DNA of 25,279 nucleotides from Bacteroidia bacterium (GTDB taxonomy: Bacteria > Bacteroidota > Bacteroidia > NS11-12g > UBA955). The notes under the pieces were generated by a model, which worked only from the letters and a program-made list of their open reading frames with translations, did not search any database and was not told the DNA's origin. Each line of letters opens with the position of its first letter. Position 1 is the first letter of the stretch. A program made the position numbers and the translations under genes. Below, one piece after another: positions 13,706-21,259 of this stretch. The stretch is taken from the NCBI GenBank assembly GCA_020848595.1, contig JADLHV010000095.1:1-25279 (forward strand). The letters are read 5' to 3'.

Positions 13706-15112
13706 TTGTCCAATAAAAAGAAATTCAGATCTTTCCTTATAGAATCTGTTGAAATAGAAACTGCTGCAGCCGAAGGAAAGGCTATAGCGCGCCATGATGG
13801 CAAAGTAATATTTGTTCCTTTTGCAGCTCCTGGAGATATTGCAGATATTACTGTAATGAGGCAAAAGAAGAATTATGCCGAAGGTCAAATTTCTAAATTA
13901 ATTAAAGCTTCTGATGATAGAATCGAACCAAAATGTTCTCATTTCGGAAAATGTGGCGGCTGCAAATGGCAACATCTCGATTATAAAGCTCAACTTAAAC
14001 TAAAAGAAACTCAAGTTAAAGATGATCTACAACGCATTGCTAAAGTTGAGGTAGACGAATTTTTACCTATCCTTGGTTGCGAGAGCGCATACAATTACAG
14101 AAATAAACTTGAATTTACTTTTAGTAACAAAGCATGGGAAGAACATTTCGATAAGGCAAATCCTAAAAGATTACCCGCATTAGGGTTTCATATTCCTGGC
14201 ATGTTTGATAAAGTGCTTGATTTAGAATCTTGTTTTCTCGCACCCGACGATGCAAACATTATCCGCGAAAAAGTCAAATCTGAAGCATTAAACCTAGGTC
14301 TTACTTTCTACGATATTCGTGAGCAACACGGTTTTTTGCGCAACTTAATGATTCGTTGCAATAGCCTTGGTGAATGGATGCTTGTGCTTATTGTTGGTCA
14401 AAATGAACCTGAACAAATTAAAACACTCTTCGATATACTAATCCCACAGTTACCAATGGTAAAGGAATGGTGTTATGTTATTAATGAAAAAAAGAATGAT
14501 ACTTGGAGTGACCTCGAAGTTCATACTTATAAAGGTGTTGGCTATTTAACAGAAAAACTAGAAGATCTCCAATTTAAAATACGCCCTCAATCATTTTTCC
14601 AAACTAATGTTAAACAAGCGCTCGAACTTTATAAAATAACACGTGAGTTTGCTCAACTTAATGGCACTGAAAATGTCTACGACTTATATACTGGAACTGG
14701 CTCTATTGCTCAATTTATTGCTGCTAAAGCAAAATTCGTTACAGGTGTCGAATATGTCGAATCTGCTATTAAAGATGCATTAGAAAATGCGCAATTAAAC
14801 AATATTCATAATACCGCTTTTTATGCTGGTGATATGAAACTTGTTCTAAATGATGAATTAGTGCAAAAACATGGAAAACCTGATGTTATTATTACAGACC
14901 CACCTCGCGATGGCATGCATCAAGATGTGATAAATAAAATAATTGAACTCTTGCCTCAAAAGATTGTTTATGTTAGCTGCAATCCAGCAACACAAGCAAG
15001 AGATATTGCACTTCTATCTGAAAATTACATAGTGAGTAAAATTAGAGCCGTAGATATGTTCCCTAATACTCATCATGTTGAGTCTGTTGCTCTTCTTACT
15101 TTGAAATCTTAA
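13706..15112 (+). CDS. rlmD: 23S rRNA (uracil-5-)-methyltransferase, RlmD/TrmA family
   Basis: This 468-residue SAM-dependent enzyme makes 5-methyluridine in 23S rRNA (U1939 in the E. coli RlmD case) or, in related families, in tRNA. A TRAM domain spans about 8-70. The iron-sulfur cysteines are C77, C83, C86 (CSHFGKCGGC) and C176. SAM motif I is YDLYTGTGSIAQF, followed by TDPPRDGMH and the catalytic C425 in YVSCNP. All key residues are present. The start is TTG at 13706; the first in-frame ATG is about 50 codons in, past the TRAM start, so the TTG is favoured. The last 17 bases overlap the converging CAP-domain gene. The target base is inferred from the family. Confidence 0.9.
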   Translation: MSNKKKFRSFLIESVEIETAAAEGKAIARHDGKVIFVPFAAPGDIADITVMRQKKNYAEGQISKLIKASDDRIEPKCSHFGKCGGCKWQHLDYKAQLKLKETQVKDDLQRIAKVEVDEFLPILGCESAYNYRNKLEFTFSNKAWEEHFDKANPKRLPALGFHIPGMFDKVLDLESCFLAPDDANIIREKVKSEALNLGLTFYDIREQHGFLRNLMIRCNSLGEWMLVLIVGQNEPEQIKTLFDILIPQLPMVKEWCYVINEKKNDTWSDLEVHTYKGVGYLTEKLEDLQFKIRPQSFFQTNVKQALELYKITREFAQLNGTENVYDLYTGTGSIAQFIAAKAKFVTGVEYVESAIKDALENAQLNNIHNTAFYAGDMKLVLNDELVQKHGKPDVIITDPPRDGMHQDVINKIIELLPQKIVYVSCNPATQARDIALLSENYIVSKIRAVDMFPNTHHVESVALLTLKS

Positions 15113-16130
15113 TTGGAATCACTTTATATGTGAATGACTTTGACATTGTTTTCATATTAACTTTGTCATAAACAGAAACATCACTTACTGTTACCGTATA
15201 TGTTCCCTCGGTAATAATTGGACTTTGCATTTTCCAAACAAGTGTATTTTGTGCATAACCAACATAGACTTTTTCCTTGGAAATGGTTTGTTTCTTTCCA
15301 TTTAAGGTTACTGAAACTTTAGCATTTTTAAATTCAGCATTAGACAAAGAAAAACTCCACCTTTCTGGTAACAAATCGATTGGAAAATGGTAGGCTGATG
15401 GCCAAACCACAAATTGATCATCATTAAAATTCAATCTGTAAAGTCCTTTTACATCTGTATCCACTACGTATAAACACATCGCTTCATTTGTACTGCCATG
15501 ACCAAATCGTTTATTATTTGGATTCAAAATCCAGCGTCTATGTCCGCAAGCATCATTGCTTTTTCCTTCATCATCCATTTGTCCCCTTAAAGCATCTAAA
15601 AAACCATAGCCTAACGACAAATTACTTCTTCCTGCAGCATAAGCTCCGTCTTTTGTATAACATTTCCAAGTACTTGGTGGCTCGTGGTTCAATGTACTAT
15701 TGACATGCATCATAAAAGCAGCTTTTTGAGCCTTCTCATTTAAAATTGGATCTAAACTACACGAATCATAAACGCCTGCTAATCGTCTGAAATAATTAAT
15801 TCTATTGATGATTACCTTTTGTGTTTTTTCTGTAAGCGTTCCACTTAAACAATTTCCTGGCAACTTTGAAAATAATGAATTATAACTACCCAATGTATCT
15901 AATAGATAGTTCTTTTTATAATCTCTTATCACTATTTCTCGTTTTAATGATAAAAATTGAGTATTGTTTGGTTGAGCTTCTAATGCCTTATTAATTTGAT
16001 TCGAAGCGGCGCTAAAATCAGAATGTTCTATTAAAACACTTATATTTTTAAAATCTAATGTATTCTTAGTTTGTTTGGATTGAAATGACCAAACCACCAA
16101 CAACATGATAAAACTTAATAATAGCCGCAT
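15096..16130 (-). CDS. Exported CAP-domain (SCP/PR1-like) protein
   Basis: This 344-residue protein has an N-terminal hydrophobic signal (residues 2-16). A helical segment resembling a single TPR-like pair (about 25-70) is followed by a CAP domain (about 105-240). The CAP features are NRINYFRRLAGV, a helix with LNEKAQKAA, LNHEPP with the conserved His, and GHRRWILNP, the hallmark of bacterial CAP proteins. An Ig/fibronectin-like beta tail follows (about 250-340). Bacterial CAP proteins are secreted or surface proteins of mostly unknown activity. It follows the M1 peptidase by 23 bases on the same strand, so the two are probably co-expressed exported proteins. Its 3' end overlaps rlmD convergently by 17 bases. 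Confidence 0.8.
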   Translation of the reverse strand: MRLLLSFIMLLVVWSFQSKQTKNTLDFKNISVLIEHSDFSAASNQINKALEAQPNNTQFLSLKREIVIRDYKKNYLLDTLGSYNSLFSKLPGNCLSGTLTEKTQKVIINRINYFRRLAGVYDSCSLDPILNEKAQKAAFMMHVNSTLNHEPPSTWKCYTKDGAYAAGRSNLSLGYGFLDALRGQMDDEGKSNDACGHRRWILNPNNKRFGHGSTNEAMCLYVVDTDVKGLYRLNFNDDQFVVWPSAYHFPIDLLPERWSFSLSNAEFKNAKVSVTLNGKKQTISKEKVYVGYAQNTLVWKMQSPIITEGTYTVTVSDVSVYDKVNMKTMSKSFTYKVIPIKISK

Positions 16131-16153
16131 ACAATTGTCTTAAACGATAGTTT

Positions 16154-18025
16154 TTAATGTTTAGTATCCTTCAATAACATTTCCTCAATCGTGTTACGCG
16201 AAACAGAATGATACCCTTTTTTAGCTTTATTATAAATTGATTGAGCTAATTTCAAACCTTCTGGCGTAGCTGATAATTGCTCGTAAATAGGAATCAGAAA
16301 TTTCCTTCGCCCCACTGTCATAAGATATTGTTCCATATATGGTAATGCTGCTTTATAATTATTTTTAATACAAAGCACATACCAATCACACTGAATTTCA
16401 CTATTGGTGCTTTCTGACAAATGATAAGTTGTATCAATTTGAGTCATAATTGTGGTGATAGAGTCAGCATTCAGAGTTCTTAATAAATGCATCCAATGTT
16501 GAGTAGTAAATCCAGTAGTATCAATTAACTTAACCTCCTTACTTTGATTAATTTTATTGACCATTTCATCAAGACGTTTTATTTCCGTACTACCTATTGA
16601 AGGACAATTCTTAGGTAAACCAACTTGATATATCCATTCATCTAAATCTGGTTTTACTTTAGGCCATTTAGACATATGATTCTGAAAATATTCTATAAAC
16701 TCCTCTGTTGTAACTGTCTTCCATTTGAAATGATTGAAATAGGCGTTTAAGAAATCGTCAAAAACTTTTCTCCCATATAAATTTTCTAAATATTTTAAAA
16801 ACATAGCCCCCTTAACATAGGCAATATCTGAAACACCATCATCAGGATTGCGTCCTTTAAGATTCAATTTCAGCTTTGTATCTCCAGGTGCACTTTGCAT
16901 CATATCATCTAAGGTGGCATGCAATTCTCCCACGCTTAATTGCATTAAAAGATCGGCATATTTTTTCCCATAAATATGCTCCATAATCCTATCTTCAAAA
17001 TAAACTGTGAATCCTTCATTTAACCAAAAATCATCCCAAGTTCTATTAGTAACAAGATTACCACTCCAACTATGGGCTAATTCGTGAGCAACTAATGACA
17101 CCAAACTTTTATCGCCAGCTATAATTGTCGGAGTAGCAAATGTCAATCTTGGATTTTCCATTCCTCCAAATGGGAAACTAGGAGGCAAAACTAAGATATC
17201 ATATCTGCCCCATGCGTAATCGCCATATAGTCCGCTTGCAGCTTTTATCATTTTTGGTAAATCAACAAACTCATTTGCCGCTTTTTCTAACATCTCTGGT
17301 TCAGCAAAAACACCACAATTTTCACCTAATCTTCTAAATTCTATATTTCCAACAGCTAATGCTAATAAATAACTTGGAATTGGCTGTGGCATTTCGAAAT
17401 GATATCTGCCTTCTGGATTTTTCTTAAAATTATTAGAAGCACTCATCAAGGGCAGATAATTTTTATCACAAGTTATATCAGCCGAATAAGTAAATCTTAC
17501 TGCAGGAGCATCCATACATGGCACCCAGGTTCTAGCTAATATGGCTTGACTTTGAGTAAACAAGAATGGATATTTCCCTCCTAATGTTTGTTCTGGAGCT
17601 AACCACATTAAAGCTTCAGCATCCGGACTGGTGTGATAATAAATGGCCACTTTTTTTGTCGTACTTGACAATTCTATTACTAAGGCTTGCCCTAATATCT
17701 TATCTTCTTCTCCAAGACTCCATGCTGTTGAAACTGAATCTTCCAATTTTACATCTTCAATCGATAATTGTTTGGTGTCTAGAATCAGGAATTTACATTG
17801 ACTTGTGTTATTTATCTCTAAAATTGCTTTACCATGCAGTTCCTTTTTGTTAAAATCTACTGCTAAATCTAAGTAAATATGCTCTAAATTAATAGAATCA
17901 TAATTTGAAAATGAATGATTAAATGCTTTGATATCTGGCATCTTTTCGATTTGCTTATGCTGACAAGAACTTACAAATACAAAAATTAACAGAATAAATA
18001 AGGTGTTGAATATTTTATTGAACAT
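16154..18025 (-). CDS. M1-family metallo-aminopeptidase lipoprotein (LTA4H-like)
   Basis: This is a 623-residue zinc aminopeptidase. The N-terminus has a lipoprotein signal ending VSSC, with lipidation at about C21, so it is membrane-anchored. A beta-sandwich domain (about 35-230) precedes the catalytic domain. The exopeptidase motif is GGMEN at 287-291. The zinc site is HELAH (H314, E315, H318) plus E337, the HEXXH-X18-E of M1. Y403 in SDIAYVKG fits the catalytic Tyr. The C-terminal helical domain with VGRRKFLIPIYEQL resembles the leukotriene A4 hydrolase C-domain, whose Arg and Lys bind peptide carboxylates. It likely trims peptides outside the cytoplasm. It is followed by the CAP-domain gene, and a TACCTTTG element lies at 18036-18043. 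Confidence 0.93.
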   Translation of the reverse strand: MFNKIFNTLFILLIFVFVSSCQHKQIEKMPDIKAFNHSFSNYDSINLEHIYLDLAVDFNKKELHGKAILEINNTSQCKFLILDTKQLSIEDVKLEDSVSTAWSLGEEDKILGQALVIELSSTTKKVAIYYHTSPDAEALMWLAPEQTLGGKYPFLFTQSQAILARTWVPCMDAPAVRFTYSADITCDKNYLPLMSASNNFKKNPEGRYHFEMPQPIPSYLLALAVGNIEFRRLGENCGVFAEPEMLEKAANEFVDLPKMIKAASGLYGDYAWGRYDILVLPPSFPFGGMENPRLTFATPTIIAGDKSLVSLVAHELAHSWSGNLVTNRTWDDFWLNEGFTVYFEDRIMEHIYGKKYADLLMQLSVGELHATLDDMMQSAPGDTKLKLNLKGRNPDDGVSDIAYVKGAMFLKYLENLYGRKVFDDFLNAYFNHFKWKTVTTEEFIEYFQNHMSKWPKVKPDLDEWIYQVGLPKNCPSIGSTEIKRLDEMVNKINQSKEVKLIDTTGFTTQHWMHLLRTLNADSITTIMTQIDTTYHLSESTNSEIQCDWYVLCIKNNYKAALPYMEQYLMTVGRRKFLIPIYEQLSATPEGLKLAQSIYNKAKKGYHSVSRNTIEEMLLKDTKH

Positions 18026-18035
18026 GTTTGAATCA

Positions 18036-18043
18036 CAAAGGTA
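18036..18043 (-). promoter_or_regulatory. -7 promoter element of the M1 peptidase gene
   Basis: On the minus strand TACCTTTG matches TAnnTTTG and lies 10 bases before the ATG at 18025. No clear -33 TTG is found at the usual spacing. It probably drives both the peptidase and the CAP-domain gene. Confidence 0.5.
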
Positions 18044-18061
18044 ATACTTGTAAAAAAACTA

Positions 18062-18093
18062 TTGAAAAAATATCGATGTATTTACTACATTTG
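18062..18093 (+). promoter_or_regulatory. Bacteroidota-type promoter of the DUF4468-like gene
   Basis: TTG at 18062-18064 and TACATTTG at 18086-18093 are separated by 21 bases, matching consensus. The leader to the ATG at 18160 would be about 60 bases, the longest in this window, and no regulatory fold stands out within it. Confidence 0.6.
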
Positions 18094-18159
18094 CCCTTCA
18101 TAAAAAAATTGGTACTCAATTTGTAATAAGATTACGCGATTTACGTTACTAACACAACG

Positions 18160-18927
18160 ATGAGAATTTTACTTTTACTTACTTTCATTTCCTTTTTCAT
18201 GAATGCGCATGCGCAGCCAGAAAGTGACCCATTTGGAACGGAATACAATTTCGACACTGCATCTTATTCAGATTCATCAAGTTCCTACGAGGAATATGAA
18301 TCTACTACCACTCGTCCTGATCAACCCGACCTCACTCCAACTACTTTTAAAAAATATGAGCGATTTAAACCGCCTATGGACACTATCACCGATTTAGTGA
18401 CCTATACTGGTATTGTTCCTTTTAAACCTCTAGAAAATGATGTTTATGATGGTGGAACTATAGATTCGCTTTATTGGAGAGCTAAAATCTACCTGATGAA
18501 AAAATATCTCAAGGATTATAAGCAATCGAAAAATCCTAAAGACAATATTTTTCCTAAGGAAATTCTAATTGAAGATTTTAAGCCAGATGGTGAAAACGGA
18601 AGGGTGATTATCCGTCCAACTGTTCCACTTTACATAAGTACTAACTCCTCAACTCGTACACAATTAGGCACCATTTCATTTAAAATAGAAATTAGAGTCA
18701 AAGAGGATAAATACAAATACAAATTCACCAATTTTGTCCATAATACAGTCGAAAAAGGAACTGAAAAGCCAATTAAAACCTACGTAGAATACTACGCTAA
18801 CACTACCAGGGGTTATAAAGGTACCGATCAAGTTCTTATATCAATTGATAGAATGGTAAAAGAAGTTGTAAAAGAATTATCTGGTATTATGAAAGATCCT
18901 ATTGTCCTTGATCCAGACGATTTTTAA
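18160..18927 (+). CDS. Exported DUF4468-like protein
   Basis: This 255-residue protein has a clear signal peptide ending NAHA, with cleavage before QPESDPF. A low-complexity Ser/Thr/Tyr/Glu-rich stretch (about 28-60) leads into a beta-rich domain. The order YTGIVPF, then ID-x-LYWRAKIYLMKKY, then IEDFKPDGENGRVIIRPTV and TISFKIEIRVKEDKYKYKFTNF, is the DUF4468 layout: a short strand, a helix named for large residues, and a multi-stranded sheet. The family is widespread in exported Bacteroidota proteins and has no known function. The C-terminus is amphipathic helix (SIDRMVKEVVKEL). It has its own promoter and ends at a bidirectional terminator. The domain assignment rests on pattern recognition only. 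Confidence 0.65.
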   Translation: MRILLLLTFISFFMNAHAQPESDPFGTEYNFDTASYSDSSSSYEEYESTTTRPDQPDLTPTTFKKYERFKPPMDTITDLVTYTGIVPFKPLENDVYDGGTIDSLYWRAKIYLMKKYLKDYKQSKNPKDNIFPKEILIEDFKPDGENGRVIIRPTVPLYISTNSSTRTQLGTISFKIEIRVKEDKYKYKFTNFVHNTVEKGTEKPIKTYVEYYANTTRGYKGTDQVLISIDRMVKEVVKELSGIMKDPIVLDPDDF

Positions 18928-18947
18928 TTAAAAATTAAAATATATTC

Positions 18948-18981
18948 AAAGGGGGAAATAAATTTATTTTCCCCTTTTTTT
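18948..18981. terminator. Bidirectional terminator between convergent genes
   Basis: Arms AAAGGGGGAAATAAA (18948-18962) and TTTATTTTCCCCTTT (18963-18977) can pair along up to 13 bp with one G-T wobble and a tight AT loop, followed by T residues to 18981. On the plus strand it ends the DUF4468-like transcript. On the minus strand it lies immediately after the DUF4834 stop codon (18980-18982), part of which falls in the T tract. Confidence 0.75.
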
Positions 18982-19186
18982 ATTTAATCTCTTCGTAGTC
19001 GATATATTCTCCATCACCCTCTCCTTTTTTCTTAGAAGAAACAGTGCTTCGGGTATCTTGTTCACGTCCCATATCATCCATTTTTTGACGAAACTTCTCC
19101 TGGGTCTTATTAACTGAAGTCAATAATTTAATGAATTGCCAAATCCCATATACTATAAATATATTTATAATTAGTTTGAATAACAT
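18980..19186 (-). CDS. DUF4834-like small membrane protein
   Basis: This 68-residue protein has one N-terminal transmembrane helix (about 3-22, LFKLIINIFIVYGIWQFIKLL) and a charged cytoplasmic tail rich in Lys/Glu/Asp, ending GEYIDYEEIK. The EYIDYEE ending is characteristic of the DUF4834 family of Bacteroidota, which has no known function. It lies 21 bases after the isochorismate synthase gene, so it is likely the third gene of that transcript. Its stop codon overlaps the T tract of the shared terminator. Size, membrane topology and conserved tail favour a real gene over a chance frame. Confidence 0.72.
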   Translation of the reverse strand: MLFKLIINIFIVYGIWQFIKLLTSVNKTQEKFRQKMDDMGREQDTRSTVSSKKKGEGDGEYIDYEEIK

Positions 19187-19207
19187 TGAATGAATATTAA
19201 TGCAAAA

Positions 19208-20173
19208 TTAATTCTTTTTAAGCCATTGGGCAATGGTTTCCATTTTGTTTTCTGTTTCCTGAAATTCTTTTTTAGGGTCAGATAAGGCATTGACCCCTGC
19301 CCCTGCATACAATTTGTAGGTACCCTCGAAAACTTCAGCACACCTAAGATTGACAAACAGATTAAAATTTTCGTTGGAAAACATAGGACCTATATAACCA
19401 CTATAATATCCTCGATTTATTTGTTCAAATTGATCTAAAAACCCTTTAGCTTCTTTATAAGGCAGTCCGCATACTGCTGGTGTTGGATGTAGTGCTTCTA
19501 ATAAATTAATATCCTTTAGAATACCATTCGACTCGAGTACAAATCTAGTTCTTAAATGTTCTACGGGACCGGCTTCTTGAGATTCTGTTTGGCCTCTTTT
19601 GTATCTATAACTTAATTGATTAAAAATAGATTCTAAATAATCGACAATATGACTATGTTCTTGGGTTTCCTTCGATGTATACACACCATCTGTTCGTGTC
19701 CCACCTAGTGCTTCCGTTTTTAGTTCATTCCCATCTTTTATTAGTAGACTTTCTGGACTGGCTCCAATCATTATTTCATTCTCTATAAAAAAGACATAAA
19801 CAAACGCATTTGGATACTGACTTATAAGCTTTTCGAATAAATCAATTAAAGATGTAGTAGATTTTAAGACCTTAGTTCTTGCAGGTACAACTTTGCTAAA
19901 TTCTCCTAAATTAATTCGGCGTATGGATTCTTCAACAATTGAAGTATAATCAACTTTATTGAGCTTTTCTTCCCATACTGGCAATGGCCAATTTTTAACA
20001 ATTGAAACTGCATCTTGCAGAGTCAAATTGGTTATATTTCCTATAATCGTTTTAGCTATTCCAAATTTATTAAACGGATGAACCACAAATTTATCCACTC
20101 CAACAGATTGGCTAATAAAATGTAGTTGCTCTTCGCCCGGCAATTTGAATATTGCTTGGTTTATTCCACTCAT
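19208..20173 (-). CDS. menF: Isochorismate synthase (chorismate-binding family)
   Basis: This 321-residue enzyme of the MenF/EntC family converts chorismate to isochorismate, the first step to menaquinone (or to siderophores with EntC). Landmarks are KVVPAR with K94, which fits the catalytic base of EntC, and GASPESL with E141, which fits the catalytic acid. ALGGTR, HPTPAVCGLP, GYYSGYIG, LRCAEV and the closing GAGVNALSDPKKEFQET follow. At 321 residues it is shorter than the usual 370-430, and the N-terminal portion is reduced. Its ATG overlaps the stop of the hotdog thioesterase by 4 bases (ATGA), which favours a menaquinone role because no siderophore genes are nearby. menD is not in the window. 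Confidence 0.88.
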   Translation of the reverse strand: MSGINQAIFKLPGEEQLHFISQSVGVDKFVVHPFNKFGIAKTIIGNITNLTLQDAVSIVKNWPLPVWEEKLNKVDYTSIVEESIRRINLGEFSKVVPARTKVLKSTTSLIDLFEKLISQYPNAFVYVFFIENEIMIGASPESLLIKDGNELKTEALGGTRTDGVYTSKETQEHSHIVDYLESIFNQLSYRYKRGQTESQEAGPVEHLRTRFVLESNGILKDINLLEALHPTPAVCGLPYKEAKGFLDQFEQINRGYYSGYIGPMFSNENFNLFVNLRCAEVFEGTYKLYAGAGVNALSDPKKEFQETENKMETIAQWLKKN

Positions 20174-20607
20174 TCTCTAGACTTAACAGCCATAGTTAAT
20201 CGACTAATATGAACCAATTTACCATCTTCTGATTCAATTTTTATTTCCCAAACCTGAGTAGTTGTTCCAATATGAATAGGTTTAGCAATAGCAATAACCC
20301 AACTACCTTCCATAACTGGCCTAAGGTGATTACCATTTAAATCTAAGCCTAAAGCTACGAATTTCGTCCTATCAAATACTAGATTAGCAGCCATACTTCC
20401 AACACATTCAGACAAAGCCAAACTTGCGCCTCCATTTAACATCCTTAATGGTTGCACTGTTCTATCATTAACAGGCATTCTAGCTTTTAGAAAATCATCC
20501 CCTAATTCTATAAATTCAATACCAAGATATTCTACCATAGTATTTTTATTATAGTCATTCAACCATTCGAGACGTATATTTGCAGTATCAAAAAATATGG
20601 ATTTCAT
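20170..20607 (-). CDS. menI: Hotdog-fold thioesterase, probable DHNA-CoA hydrolase (MenI)
   Basis: This 145-residue protein of the PaaI/YdiI hotdog family probably cleaves 1,4-dihydroxy-2-naphthoyl-CoA in menaquinone synthesis, given coupling to isochorismate synthase. The active-site block reads Q52-P-L-R-M-L-N58-G-G-A-S-L-A-L-S-E67. In E. coli YdiI the equivalents are Q48, H54 and E63 with identical spacing, so Gln and the catalytic Glu are kept while the HGG histidine is Asn (AAT at 20434-20436, one base from CAT). The start at 20607 (MKSIFFDTAN) is chosen; a longer in-frame ATG at 20691 adds a Cys-rich segment unlike the family and would lie deep in the divergent phosphatase gene. The substrate is inferred from context. 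Confidence 0.82.
   Translation of the reverse strand: MKSIFFDTANIRLEWLNDYNKNTMVEYLGIEFIELGDDFLKARMPVNDRTVQPLRMLNGGASLALSECVGSMAANLVFDRTKFVALGLDLNGNHLRPVMEGSWVIAIAKPIHIGTTTQVWEIKIESEDGKLVHISRLTMAVKSRE
20575..20582 (+). promoter_or_regulatory. -7 promoter element of the histidine phosphatase gene
   Basis: TATATTTG is an exact TAnnTTTG match 14 bases before the ATG at 20597, and it lies within the coding region of the divergent thioesterase. No good -33 element is seen. It supports 20597 as the phosphatase start. Confidence 0.45.
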
Positions 20608-21244
20608 TACCGATTTAAAAGATGCGAAGATACAAAAAACCATCCATTTGATTCGACACGGACAAACCGATTTCAATAAACAAGGCATCATTCAAGGCTC
20701 TGGTATAGATAGCAATCTTAACGAAACTGGAAGACAACAAGCTAATTGGTTTTTCGAAGCTTATAACCATCACGATTACGACCATTTATATACTTCGAAA
20801 CTTAAACGCAGCATCCAAAGTATTGAAGGCTTTATAAACAAAGGCATTCCACATTCGGCTATGACAGAATTTAATGAAATCAATTGGGGTATTATGGAAG
20901 GACGAAAAAGCAGTCCCGAAACCGCTGCTCTCTATAAAAATGTGGTCAATAATTGGAGTCAAGGACATGTTGATTCAAGTATCGAAGGTGGTGAAACACC
21001 TCTTGAAATGTATCAACGTCAGCATCAAGGATTAAAACATTTAATGTCTAAACCTGAAGAAAAACTAGTTCTTATATGTATGCATGGAAGGGCATTAAGA
21101 AGCTTTTTATGCTTATTGACTGGTATCCCACTGAAAGAAATGGAAATATGGCAACACGATAATTTATGCCTGTATGAATTAGAGTTTAATGGAAAGGTCT
21201 TCGAAATTATCAAAGCCAATGATCGCTCGCATTTCAAAATATAA
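20597..21244 (+). CDS. Histidine phosphatase (phosphoglycerate mutase-like)
   Basis: This 215-residue protein is of the branch-1 histidine phosphatase superfamily. The phosphorylated His is H21 in LIRHGQTDFN. The family's second block appears as YTSKLKRSIQSIE, then EINWGIMEGR, GGETPLEMYQR and the distal ICMHGRALRSF with the second catalytic His. Length and motifs fit small phosphatases annotated as phosphoglycerate mutase, GpmB or cobalamin/alpha-ribazole phosphatase-like. The substrate cannot be told from sequence, and no cobalamin genes are adjacent. The ATG at 20597 is the only reasonable start before the RHG motif. It overlaps the divergent thioesterase start by 11 bases, so each gene's promoter must lie in the other's coding region. 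It ends 15 bases before the converging rodA, with no terminator seen. Confidence 0.85.
   Translation: MDFITDLKDAKIQKTIHLIRHGQTDFNKQGIIQGSGIDSNLNETGRQQANWFFEAYNHHDYDHLYTSKLKRSIQSIEGFINKGIPHSAMTEFNEINWGIMEGRKSSPETAALYKNVVNNWSQGHVDSSIEGGETPLEMYQRQHQGLKHLMSKPEEKLVLICMHGRALRSFLCLLTGIPLKEMEIWQHDNLCLYELEFNGKVFEIIKANDRSHFKI
20625..20632 (-). promoter_or_regulatory. Possible -7 element of the menI-menF transcript
   Basis: On the minus strand TATCTTCG differs from TAnnTTTG at one position and lies 17 bases before the ATG at 20607. It is inside the divergent phosphatase coding region. No TTG sits at ideal distance upstream, so support is weak. Confidence 0.3.
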
Positions 21245-21259
21245 TTATACTTTATTTTA

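Noticed and set aside
20608..20691. Longer start for the hotdog thioesterase
   Set aside because: It would extend 95 bases into the divergent phosphatase gene, including its RHG motif, with a non-family Cys-rich peptide.
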